Shown here: piece by piece, positions 16,092-23,584 of the stretch
How the letters are laid out: each line of letters starts with the position of its first letter
Position numbering within the stretch: position 1 is the first letter of the stretch
The notes under the pieces: model-generated
Databases searched by the model: none
Told to the model about the DNA's origin: nothing
The model's input: only the letters and a program-made list of their open reading frames with translations
Assembly (NCBI GenBank): GCA_002708765.1
Contig: PAPD01000011.1
Span: 51,598-115,597 of the forward strand
DNA: 64,000 bases
DNA from: Gammaproteobacteria bacterium
GTDB lineage: Bacteria; Pseudomonadota; Gammaproteobacteria; Pseudomonadales; Azotimanducaceae
Direction of reading: 5' to 3'
Translations under genes and position numbers: made by a program

Positions 16092-16751
16092 TCATGAGTA
16101 TTTGGCCCGATAAAGGCTGACGAAGCAAAAATCTTCGAATTCATCCAGGTCAGGTACGGTTTTACATTTTTTTTGAAGTAAAAGCTTAAATTTAGAGAAT
16201 GTGTTTTTATCATGAATCCTAGAATCAGCGACAATTGCGTCGCAGCAAATCCCTGACATCGTGTTAAGAACATCCAGATTTTCTCTATCGTACAGTACGT
16301 CTGCTGCGAGAAAAAGGTCGGCTTTTCTCTTTACTTCTTTTAAATTGCTGATGACTTCCACGGACTTGATATTATTCAGTTTTGCGTTTTCCAGAGTTGC
16401 GTCTAAGGCATCTCCGTCGCTATCACAAGCGATCACTTTGCTAGCGCCTGCCATTGCTGCCGCTATGCCGGCAATTCCGGAACCGCTACCAAAATCCAGC
16501 ACCACTTTATTTTCGCAAATCCGCGGATTATCCAGGAGGTATCTTGCGGTTACCTGGCCGCTAGCCCAGCAAAATGCCCAGTACGCTGGTGACTTCATTA
16601 TGGCTAATGCTTCCTCGTCAGGTAGGCGTCCTCTCGGGTAGTCTTCTGATAGCAAGTGCAACGAAATTTCCGGACATATTGGCAGTTGCCGAATTTCCAG
16701 TTTCGCCTGCCTTACGGATCTCTGAAGATTTTTTAGTAGGTTCAGGGGCAT
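16092..16751 (-). CDS. class I SAM-dependent methyltransferase (ETFB/L11-lysine methyltransferase-like)
   Basis: A 219-residue methyltransferase. YWAFCWASGQVTARYLLDNP precedes the SAM-binding motif VVLDFGSGSGIAGIAAAMAGA at about 83-103, followed by the acidic strand end VIACDSD and a catalytic-loop-like FLAADVLYD. The W.FCW.SG opening and ADVLYD loop are typical of the group that includes electron-transfer-flavoprotein beta-lysine methyltransferase and nicotinamide N-methyltransferase-like proteins; PrmA is a more distant relative. A protein lysine is a plausible but unproved substrate. It is on the same strand as the lipocalin operon but upstream of its ECF promoter, so it may be expressed separately. 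It lies 46 bases downstream of the MBL-fold hydrolase gene. Confidence 0.78.
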   Translation of the reverse strand: MPLNLLKNLQRSVRQAKLEIRQLPICPEISLHLLSEDYPRGRLPDEEALAIMKSPAYWAFCWASGQVTARYLLDNPRICENKVVLDFGSGSGIAGIAAAMAGASKVIACDSDGDALDATLENAKLNNIKSVEVISNLKEVKRKADLFLAADVLYDRENLDVLNTMSGICCDAIVADSRIHDKNTFSKFKLLLQKKCKTVPDLDEFEDFCFVSLYRAKYS

Positions 16752-16797
16752 ATATCAAAGAAGCGTTCGTGACGACCTTTTTTGTTCACTTTCTTGC

Positions 16798-17898
16798 CTA
16801 ATAAAGATTCGCCATTTTTTCTTCGTCCGAGGCTTTATTGTTCGAAACTGTACTGTAGTAGTAATAATCATTTTCTCGAACTCGGGTTATTCTGCCTCTT
16901 TTCATCAGACAATGAAGGTGAGCGATGCATTCCCCTGTGGCCATGAACATTGAGTGACCTTCAAGTTTCCTGTCAAAAAGGGAAGGCAGCAAATCAACTG
17001 CTTTTTTCGGATTTTTGCAGTTCTCAATGATAATCGCCATTCGTTCCTCATGATGATCGATAAGCTCCCTAAGCCGAAAATGCAGTCCGTAGAAGGGTTC
17101 ATTGTGGGCTGGCAAAACCAGCATATTATCACCAATCTGGGTAAGGAATTTGTTGTGGGACTCGATCCATCCCGAAAGCGGATCACCGAAGGGTTCGGTA
17201 GGTGAAACGCTTACGTTCGAAGTGATTACTGGCAAGACCTGGTCTCCGGATATAAGAACTTCCAGCTCATCGGAAACCAGACATATATGTTCGGGGGAAT
17301 GACCGGTCCCCGAAACAATTTTCCAGAGCTTATTTCCTATCGAAATTTCTTCGCCGTCTTGCAGGCGTATAAACGAGTTGGGAATGGGCAGATCATCCTT
17401 GTCAGGCGCAAAATTGCTTTGCGTTCTTGCCATGGTCTCCATGTATTCGGGAGAGATACCTGCCAGCTTAAAATGTTCGCTGGTCTCCCACCTACTGCTG
17501 TCCCTAACCATGGTATTCATCACACGGGTTTGAAAATATTCACCGTGACTCATTAGGAGCGGTGCATTCCAGTATGAGGTCAGAAACCCGGCTTGACCGG
17601 TGTGGTCGGGGTGCATATGAGTGCATAGGATCTGGTCGATCGGTTTGTTTCCGAGACAATTTTCAAATATCTCGTTCCAGTATTTTTTGGTTTCTGGTCC
17701 TCGTATCCCGGTATCTATTACTGTCCAACCTGTTTGTCCTTCGATCAGGTAGAGGTTGATGTGATTAAGAGACATTGGCAAAGGCATTCTAAGCCAAAAG
17801 ACTCCTTCAGCGACTTCGAGGGTTCTACCAAATTCCGGTGGTTCCTTGAAAGGGTATGTTATTAGATCGTTCTTCATTTCTTTATTGTTTTCCTGCAT
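16798..17898 (-). CDS. MBL-fold metallo-hydrolase
   Basis: A protein of about 366 residues with a metallo-beta-lactamase domain. The zinc/iron motif is THMHPDHTG (His94-x-His96-x-Asp98-His99), after the strand WTVIDTGIRGPET. Further metal ligands are in VSGTGHSPEHICL and the Asp of LISGDQVLP, and a last His in LVLPAHNEP. A C-terminal helical extension of about 100 residues (winged-helix-like, with ECIAHLHCLMKRGRITRVREN) is typical of the LACTB2/RNase-Z-like or beta-lactamase-like hydrolase subgroup that acts on thioesters or other small esters. The start could be GTG 17904, ATG 17898 or ATG 17877; none has a strong ribosome binding site, and I chose the first ATG. Substrate unknown. Confidence 0.84.
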   Translation of the reverse strand: MQENNKEMKNDLITYPFKEPPEFGRTLEVAEGVFWLRMPLPMSLNHINLYLIEGQTGWTVIDTGIRGPETKKYWNEIFENCLGNKPIDQILCTHMHPDHTGQAGFLTSYWNAPLLMSHGEYFQTRVMNTMVRDSSRWETSEHFKLAGISPEYMETMARTQSNFAPDKDDLPIPNSFIRLQDGEEISIGNKLWKIVSGTGHSPEHICLVSDELEVLISGDQVLPVITSNVSVSPTEPFGDPLSGWIESHNKFLTQIGDNMLVLPAHNEPFYGLHFRLRELIDHHEERMAIIIENCKNPKKAVDLLPSLFDRKLEGHSMFMATGECIAHLHCLMKRGRITRVRENDYYYYSTVSNNKASDEEKMANLY

Positions 17899-17952
17899 AC
17901 ACAATAATACACCATTTGGTAGAGGATTTTGTTTTTAGTATTTTTCGCTTTG

Positions 17953-19011
17953 TTACCTAGGTTTGGCTTGATCACGGTCTCGATTTATAATATCTGTTGC
18001 TTCTTCGAGGGCCCGGGTTTTTTCTTTCCAGTTTTTTCCTGAAGTACTAATTCTCAGAGTGGTAACTCCTGCTTTTCGAAACGCAGATAGACGCTCTTTA
18101 ATCATTTTTTCGGTGCCTAGAAGGTTGGTTTTAAGTACCATTTCTTCAGGAACTCTTTTTATTGCGTCCTCTCGTTTACCTTGCGCCCACAATTTTTGTA
18201 CTTCAATGGCTGCATCTGTGTAGCCCGCTCTCCTGAATGCGTCGTTATAGAAGTTGGTTTTTGCAGAGCCCATTCCTCCAAGTGTAAAGGCCATAGCAGG
18301 TTTCCGTTCCTCGATCATTCGTTCAACGTTATCGCCTAACTCGAAGCTTCCGCCAACCTGGATGTCTAGGTCTGCTAGGGTGCGCCCCGAATTTGTGAGC
18401 CCGACTTTAAGTGGATCCAGAAAAATATGGGCGTGCTCTGGGACGAAGGAAGTCCCTAGCCAACCGTCTGCGATCCTTCCTGTCAGTTCAAGGGCTTTTG
18501 GGCCCAGTGTGGCCAGGTATATAGGAATAATTCTCTTCGGCTGAGAAAGCTTAAGGGCCTTGCCTTCGCCACCTGGTCGTGGCAGATGATAATGACGTCC
18601 GGTATACTCCAGTTTTTCTCCCGCTAGCCCTTTACGGATTATATCTGTACATTCTTTTAGGCGGGCCACCGGGTTAGCAAACGATGCTCCGTGGAGGCCT
18701 TCGACGACTTGTGGGCCGCTTACACCGAGCCCCAGGATAAAACGATCGTCAGATACTCTGGCCATGCTCTGCGCGGTCATTGTGATCATGGAAGGGACAC
18801 GCGAGCTAATCTGTATTATCCCCGAACCCAGTTTTATTCTTTCTGTTTTAGCGGCCAGGAAAGCAAGAGGAACTATCGCGTCCATGCCCCATGCCTCCGC
18901 TGACCAGACAAAATCGACTCCCATTCTGTCAGCTTCGATGGTGTACTGGGTAACTTCTTCCCAGTCTTCTCCGCCATAATAAGCACTTCCTATCCCTATT
19001 CCGATTCGCAT
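17953..19011 (-). CDS. LLM-class F420-type oxidoreductase
   Basis: A 352-residue luciferase-like protein, evidently paralogous to the enzyme at 3734-4753: both contain SAEAWG/TAEAWG, RIKLGSGIIQISSR/TIRLGTGIAQLSAR and FILGLGVSGPQVVEG. The flavin-phosphate region is IPIYLATLGPKALELTGRIADGW. GGAGGG lies eight bases before the ATG, which overlaps the stop of the DsbA-like isomerase gene (TAATG), so the two are coupled. The neighbourhood (isomerase, acyl-CoA carboxyltransferase) suggests catabolism of a cyclic or branched compound through CoA esters; this is inference. Cofactor may be F420 or FMN. Confidence 0.88.
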   Translation of the reverse strand: MRIGIGIGSAYYGGEDWEEVTQYTIEADRMGVDFVWSAEAWGMDAIVPLAFLAAKTERIKLGSGIIQISSRVPSMITMTAQSMARVSDDRFILGLGVSGPQVVEGLHGASFANPVARLKECTDIIRKGLAGEKLEYTGRHYHLPRPGGEGKALKLSQPKRIIPIYLATLGPKALELTGRIADGWLGTSFVPEHAHIFLDPLKVGLTNSGRTLADLDIQVGGSFELGDNVERMIEERKPAMAFTLGGMGSAKTNFYNDAFRRAGYTDAAIEVQKLWAQGKREDAIKRVPEEMVLKTNLLGTEKMIKERLSAFRKAGVTTLRISTSGKNWKEKTRALEEATDIINRDRDQAKPR

Positions 19012-19622
19012 TAAACTTCCCTCCGCCGGGTCTTGATAGTGTGTTCAAGGTCCTGTAACCGGTCTTTGCCAAAGAAAATTTCATTGTCCACAAAAAAAGT
19101 TGGAGATCCGAATGTTCCTCTTTCGACGGATTGGGAAGTTAGCTCTATTAGATGGTTCTTTACGTCGGGTCGGGTTATGGACTCAAGAATCTCCCGCCCG
19201 GGTAGCTGAGATGATTGAAGTGCTTTCATAAGAACCTCGTCTTCATCCATTTTTTTCGGGTCGGCCCACATATGTTTGAAGATTTCGTCCACGTAATACG
19301 AGAACTGATCTGTGCCGAGCAAACTGACTGCTCCTCGCATTATCTTCAACGTGTTGACCGGAAAAAAAGGATTTCTCTTGAAACTCCTTATCTTATTTTT
19401 TTCTAGAAATCGCTGAGTTTCTATCTCCTGATATTCGGTCTTGTTCTTTATCCCTGCCAGTGTCTCGGCCGGCGAGGCATTGTTCGTCAATTTAAAGACT
19501 CCCCCCAGAAGTACCGGCACATAATCAAATCTCGAACCTGTTCTTGATTCGATTTCGGGAATCACCAAGTGGCTTAGGTATGCATTCGGGCTCCCGAAGT
19601 CAAAGTGGAATTCTATTTTCAT
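19011..19622 (-). CDS. 2-hydroxychromene-2-carboxylate isomerase / DsbA-family protein
   Basis: A 203-residue thioredoxin-fold protein of the kappa-GST/2-hydroxychromene-2-carboxylate isomerase family. The N-terminal strand and active-site turn FHFDFGSPNAYL carry Ser11 in place of the DsbA cysteine pair, as in HCCA isomerase. The C-terminal GTFGSPTFFVDNEIFFGKDRL is the cis-Pro loop and the family's final strand. HCCA isomerase acts in naphthalene-type aromatic degradation with glutathione as cofactor, but many members lie in other pathways, so a precise substrate is not supported. It precedes the LLM oxidoreductase with one-base overlap. No signal peptide, therefore cytoplasmic. Confidence 0.87.
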   Translation of the reverse strand: MKIEFHFDFGSPNAYLSHLVIPEIESRTGSRFDYVPVLLGGVFKLTNNASPAETLAGIKNKTEYQEIETQRFLEKNKIRSFKRNPFFPVNTLKIMRGAVSLLGTDQFSYYVDEIFKHMWADPKKMDEDEVLMKALQSSQLPGREILESITRPDVKNHLIELTSQSVERGTFGSPTFFVDNEIFFGKDRLQDLEHTIKTRRREV

Positions 19623-19676
19623 AGTCTAATCTCGAATGTAATTATTTCTTCGTAAAACCTCGGATCTCAGGTTTGC

Positions 19677-19985
19677 TTACTCTGGCTTGTCGCTCTTTTT
19701 CAAGCATTTCCATCCGTGGTTTTCCAGTTTTTCAGCAAGAAACTTTGCTTTTTCTTCGCAATAACCTTCCAGGTTATCTGCTTTCCAAGGATAGGAGACA
19801 ATTCGTTGAGCCGGTTTATGGTATCTGACTTTGCAAGGTAATTTCCAGCCAGCGTGATCGTATTCTACTTGTATCGATCTCTTGTCTGTCCCCGATATGC
19901 ATTCGAATTCCTCGGCCCCTGCGTGTGTGGTGCAACCGAAAATTATTAGAATCAGGCTGCGTTTCAGAAAGAGGGTATTTGCCAC
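19677..19985 (-). CDS. small secreted protein of unknown function
   Basis: I do not recognise the family. Read from GTG 19983-19985, the protein has 102 residues and opens with a classic signal peptide: Lys-Arg, then SLILIIFGC, then a THAGA-EEFEC cleavage context. The mature part is about 80 residues with four cysteines (EFECISG, LPCKVRY, LEGYCEEK, GWKCLKK), enough for two disulfides in the periplasm, and a central YHKPAQRIVSYPW. AAGG is eight bases before the GTG. A longer frame reaches back into the carboxyltransferase gene but lacks a signal peptide and overlaps coding sequence, so I reject that start. It directly follows the carboxyltransferase stop (ten bases) and could be cotranscribed. 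Confidence 0.62.
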   Translation of the reverse strand: MANTLFLKRSLILIIFGCTTHAGAEEFECISGTDKRSIQVEYDHAGWKLPCKVRYHKPAQRIVSYPWKADNLEGYCEEKAKFLAEKLENHGWKCLKKSDKPE

Positions 19986-19995
19986 CAGAATTGCC

Positions 19996-21546
19996 TTATG
20001 GCCGGTAGGAGAAACTAGATCTGCCTGGCTTAAGTGCGCCAAAGGCGATGTTAGCCCAACGACAGAGATTCCTCCTGGTGTCCTGAGGATCAATAATGTC
20101 TTCTATTTCAAAGAATTCGGCTGATCTGAAGGGAGACCTTAAATTGTTAAGCCGAACCTTGATTTTCTCCAGGGCTTGATCTGGATCCTGGCTCGCAGCG
20201 ATATCAGCTTTGTAGGCTACTTCTATGCCACCTTCTATAGGCAAAGAGCCCCAGTCTCCGCTTGGCCAAGCATAGCGGAAGTGGTAGCTCCCGGGTTTGG
20301 TGTTTGCTGCTCCGGCTACTCCGAAGGCTTTTCTGATGATGACGCTGCAGAAGGGGACTGTAGACTGGCCTAAAGCCGCTAAGGCTTGTGAGCCGAAACG
20401 GATGGTTCCCGCTTCTTCAGATTCCTTTCCGATCAGGAAGCCAGGGCAATCTACAAGGTGCACCAATGGTAGATGGAAATTAGAGGCAAGATCGCAGTGC
20501 CGGATCAATTTTCTGCAAGAGTCCGCGGTCCAGGCCCCACCATAAATCATCGGATCTTCGGCAAAGAATGCGACCGCGATCCCATCCAGTCGCGCGAGAC
20601 CAGTAATAATCGACTTGCCCCAGTTTTTTCCGATCTCGAAAGAGGAGTTTTTATCAAAGACTGAATCAATAATTCTTCGCATCTTGTATACCTTCCTCGC
20701 ATCCTTAGGAACGATGTCGGACAGCATTTCATCGCGCCTGCTGACAGGGTCTTTACATTCTATTCTTTCGGGTAGTTGGTCAACATTGTTGGGCAAAAAA
20801 GACAGGAACCGTTTCGCCATATCAAACGCCTCATCTTCTGATCCGGCTTCGTCGTCAATAGATCCGTTTCGAGTATGGATTCTACTAGATCCGAGTTCTT
20901 CTTTGCTGACTTCGCCAAGATTTGCCCAGTCAACCAGTGCTGGTCCTGCAATCATCATTTGGGCACTGTCTTTTACGATGACCGAGTAATGTGAACTGGC
21001 AACTCTTGCTGCCCCTATGCCCGCAACGCTTCCAAGCGCCAATGATATTGATGGAGCTCTTGCTAATTGCTCTACAACAAGCTCCCACCCGGCTACTCTG
21101 GGAATATAGGTTCTTCCTGCGGTTTCGATGGTCTTGACGGATCCGCCGCCGCCCATTCCATCTATAAGACGAATATGAGGTAGCATAAGCTCGCTCGCGA
21201 TTCCTTCTGCCTGGAGTCGCTTAGCTCCAATTGAAGCGTCAGCTGAACCACCTCTTACGGTAAAGTCGTCTCCGGATACGGTGATCTGCCTTCCCTCTAT
21301 TTCAGCGAGGCCAAAGACGAAATTCGAAGGCTTAAAATTCTTTAGTCTTCCCTCGTCATCGTACTCGCCTTGCCCAGCAAGTTTTCCAATCTCGTGAAAG
21401 CTGCCGGCATCGATGAGGTGCTCGATTCTCTCCCGGATCGTAAGTTTTCCGTGGTTATGTTGTAACTTTATTTTATCTCTTCCGCCCAGCATTTCGCTGA
21501 GAGAAGCTCGTTTTTCAAGTTCGGAAATCTCTTTCTCCCAGGTCAC
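19996..21546 (-). CDS. acyl-CoA carboxylase carboxyltransferase (beta) subunit
   Basis: A 516-residue biotin-dependent carboxyltransferase. The N-half has GKLTIRERIEHLIDAGSFHEIG and VSGDDFTVRGGSADASIGAKRLQAEGIA, with an oxyanion loop at DGMGGGGSVKTIE. The C-half has IITGLARLDGIAVAFFAEDPMIYGGAWTADSCRK and LVHLVDCPGFLIGKESEEAGTIRFG. This is the propionyl/methylcrotonyl/geranyl-CoA carboxylase family; the acyl specificity cannot be told. No biotin carboxylase alpha subunit is adjacent, so the partner must be elsewhere or the protein acts with another carboxylase (some relatives act as decarboxylases). The start is GTG with AGGAGA about six bases upstream. It is divergent from the histidine phosphatase gene. 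Confidence 0.9.
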   Translation of the reverse strand: MTWEKEISELEKRASLSEMLGGRDKIKLQHNHGKLTIRERIEHLIDAGSFHEIGKLAGQGEYDDEGRLKNFKPSNFVFGLAEIEGRQITVSGDDFTVRGGSADASIGAKRLQAEGIASELMLPHIRLIDGMGGGGSVKTIETAGRTYIPRVAGWELVVEQLARAPSISLALGSVAGIGAARVASSHYSVIVKDSAQMMIAGPALVDWANLGEVSKEELGSSRIHTRNGSIDDEAGSEDEAFDMAKRFLSFLPNNVDQLPERIECKDPVSRRDEMLSDIVPKDARKVYKMRRIIDSVFDKNSSFEIGKNWGKSIITGLARLDGIAVAFFAEDPMIYGGAWTADSCRKLIRHCDLASNFHLPLVHLVDCPGFLIGKESEEAGTIRFGSQALAALGQSTVPFCSVIIRKAFGVAGAANTKPGSYHFRYAWPSGDWGSLPIEGGIEVAYKADIAASQDPDQALEKIKVRLNNLRSPFRSAEFFEIEDIIDPQDTRRNLCRWANIAFGALKPGRSSFSYRP

Positions 21547-21629
21547 ATCCTGTCTCCTATAAATTCGCCTGATCTGCCGCCCGTTATCAGATTCATGATC
21601 ATTTTCCAGATACCCTTTGCTTCCTGATC

Positions 21630-22364
21630 ATGATATCAAGTAAATTAAAAACTCGCTTTAATGATCGGAGAAGAACTATTTCCAAGCAATACCGACAGCA
21701 TAAGTTTATCGTCCCAGAAGAGGCAACTGACATTTATCTTGTCAGGCATGGGGAATCGCGAGCAGCAATCGACGGTGAGCTTTTCCCGTTGTTAGAAGGG
21801 CAGGGTGATCCCGAGCTTTCTTCTGAAGGTCGATTGCAAGCAACTGCGGTGGGCGAAAGGCTGGCAAGACTTAATGTAGATTCCGTTTACGTTACCAGTT
21901 TGAAGCGAACGGCTGAGACGGCGGAACCTCTATGTAAGAAGCTGAATATTGTTCCTATAGTGGAACCGGATCTTCGGGAAGTTCATTTGGGCGATTGGGA
22001 GGGAGGTATATTCCGGGTGAAGGTCCACGAAAATGATCCGCTATACCAGAAGATGCAGAGGGAGCAGAGGTGGGATGTAATTCCAGGTGCAGAATCAATT
22101 GAATCCTTGAGATTAAGGATTGGTAATGCTTTGTCCGGGATGATACGGGATAATCCGGGCAGGCTGGTTGTAGCCTTCGTTCATGGAGGTGTCATCGGCC
22201 ATATCCTGGCCGAGGCTACAAAATCCGAGGCTTTTGCTTTTAGTGGCAGCGATAATGGGTCGATATCAAGAATCGTGGCGGTTGATGGTAAACTAATTGT
22301 TAGAGCGTTTAATCAGGCAGATCACCTTACTTCCATAGCTTCGGGCTCTCATCTGCCAACCTAG
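21630..22364 (+). CDS. histidine phosphatase family protein
   Basis: A 244-residue member of the phosphoglycerate-mutase-like histidine phosphatase superfamily. The catalytic motif YLVRHGES puts the phosphorylated His at residue 40. Other active-site segments are YVTSLKRTAETAEPL, DLREVHLGDWEGG, and the second His in VVAFVHGGVIGHIL. It is longer at the N-terminus by a basic, probably disordered extension (RFNDRRRTISKQYRQHK), which is odd for a small phosphatase. The ATG at 21630 has no clear ribosome binding site, so a downstream start cannot be excluded. Substrates of this group include sugar phosphates, nucleotides and cobalamin precursors; nothing nearby points to one. It is followed by a PhyH-type dioxygenase 62 bases later. 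Confidence 0.86.
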   Translation: MISSKLKTRFNDRRRTISKQYRQHKFIVPEEATDIYLVRHGESRAAIDGELFPLLEGQGDPELSSEGRLQATAVGERLARLNVDSVYVTSLKRTAETAEPLCKKLNIVPIVEPDLREVHLGDWEGGIFRVKVHENDPLYQKMQREQRWDVIPGAESIESLRLRIGNALSGMIRDNPGRLVVAFVHGGVIGHILAEATKSEAFAFSGSDNGSISRIVAVDGKLIVRAFNQADHLTSIASGSHLPT

Positions 22365-22426
22365 GCTCTAATCGGGATTCCCTAGAGTTTTTGTGCGGGG
22401 TTTTTGCCTTGGAACGAATATATTTG

Positions 22427-23239
22427 ATGGATATTGCTGCGAAGATGGAAACGTTGTCACGAGAAGACCTGCTTCATTTTAGACAAATGGGTTATCTTGT
22501 TTTGCCCCGGATGCTTGATAATATCCGGTGCGATGAGCTGCTTTCTTTTTCGAGACAGCAGCTCGAAGCGCTGACCCCGCCTCTCGAGTATGAGGTTGAT
22601 GTCAGGTACCCCGGTTCTCCGATAGGCCAGAGTGGCGAGGGTTCCAAAACCGTTAGGAGGCTGCTTGAGGCTGCTTCAAGAGATCCTTCGCTGAAGAACC
22701 TGGGCCTTGATTCTCCCATATCAGCGGTGATCATAGAGCTTTTTGGTTCTGAGGACGAGACGCTGATGTCACAGTGCCACCATAACTGTATCATGACCAA
22801 AGACCCTGGATTTAGCAGTGATACCCTATGGCATCAGGATAATCGCTATTGGTCGTTCGAGGAAGAGAACTTGATTTCTGCGTGGATCGCGCTGGGCCCA
22901 GAAAACAGTGGAAACGGGGGCTTAAAAGTAATTCCGGGTTCTCATGGCTTGGACTTCGAATCAGAATGCTTTGATAAGGATTTGTTTTTCCGGACTGATT
23001 TGATCAAAAATAAAACGCTACTAAAGAATTGTAAGCAGGTCGAATTAGGTAAGGGCGACGTTCTTTTTTTCCATAGCAGGTTGTTGCACGCTGCAGATAG
23101 AAACCGAAGCGATGAAACTAAAGTATCCCTGGTTTTCACTTATCACCTTGAAAACAATCTTCCAATAAAGGGTTCTCGTTCTGACGGCTTGCCATCACTG
23201 AGGGTTGGAGCCATTCCATTAGCGATCAACGCTAAGTAA
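22427..23239 (+). CDS. phytanoyl-CoA dioxygenase (PhyH) family protein
   Basis: A protein of about 270 residues with the Fe(II)/2-oxoglutarate PhyH fold. It opens with LSREDLLHFRQMGYLVLPRML, the family's N-terminal signature. The iron ligands are His and Asp in TLWHQDNRYWSF (HxD) and a distal His in VLFFHSRLLHAADRN, followed by the 2-oxoglutarate Arg region. ENSGNGGLKVIPGSHG is the conserved NG.L..IPGSH loop. Members hydroxylate diverse molecules and the substrate is not deducible. I start at ATG 22427; a TTG at 22391 is in frame, and ATG 22445 is another option. No strong ribosome binding site marks any. The gene is followed by a terminator-like hairpin at 23376. Confidence 0.87.
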   Translation: MDIAAKMETLSREDLLHFRQMGYLVLPRMLDNIRCDELLSFSRQQLEALTPPLEYEVDVRYPGSPIGQSGEGSKTVRRLLEAASRDPSLKNLGLDSPISAVIIELFGSEDETLMSQCHHNCIMTKDPGFSSDTLWHQDNRYWSFEEENLISAWIALGPENSGNGGLKVIPGSHGLDFESECFDKDLFFRTDLIKNKTLLKNCKQVELGKGDVLFFHSRLLHAADRNRSDETKVSLVFTYHLENNLPIKGSRSDGLPSLRVGAIPLAINAK

Positions 23240-23584
23240 AAACGACAGCTGAAAAAAATGAAATAATCTGGCCCGAAGAATTTCCTTGGCTTCAGATAGT
23301 TAGTCAGAAAACAGTTGAGACCTAATTTAAGAGCTAGCTCCATATTAGGGTGAGGTTTCAGCTTGATCAAAAAGTAAAAAATCCGTCGGTAATCAAATTG
23401 TTCCGAGGGGATTTTTTTTGTAGAATTGCGCCTCGCAGGAGAGTTAAAAAAAGCGGCGATATAAGAAACCCAATGTTTTAAGAGTTCGATTAGCTAGAAT
23501 ATGGTCTATATAGCATCGGTAATGTGAAAATCTCGGAATAGATATCCAGGTTTATTCGCCTATAGAGAAAAGGGAAGAAAGCAC
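23240..23584. other. intergenic region before korAB
   Basis: These 345 bases separate the PhyH gene from korA. They contain a terminator-like hairpin (listed separately) and a region from 23420 to 23580 that must hold the korA promoter. A purine-rich AAAAGGGAAGAAAG precedes the korA ATG. Short frames on both strands look like noise: they lack ribosome binding sites and recognisable protein. No tRNA seen. Confidence 0.5.
23376..23419. terminator. rho-independent terminator-like hairpin
   Basis: AAAAAATCC pairs with GGATTTTTT, and inside them TCGG pairs with CCGA around a 13-base loop, with a small internal mismatch. A T run follows on the + strand and an A run precedes. It lies 137 bases after the PhyH stop and upstream of korA. 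Confidence 0.7.

Noticed and set aside
16064..16273. 69-residue - strand frame overlapping the methyltransferase 3' end
   Set aside because: Out of frame with the real gene and running into the lipocalin promoter; noise.
23143..23370. 75-residue - strand frame around the end of the PhyH gene
   Set aside because: Half overlaps PhyH coding sequence, has no ribosome binding site or family signature.
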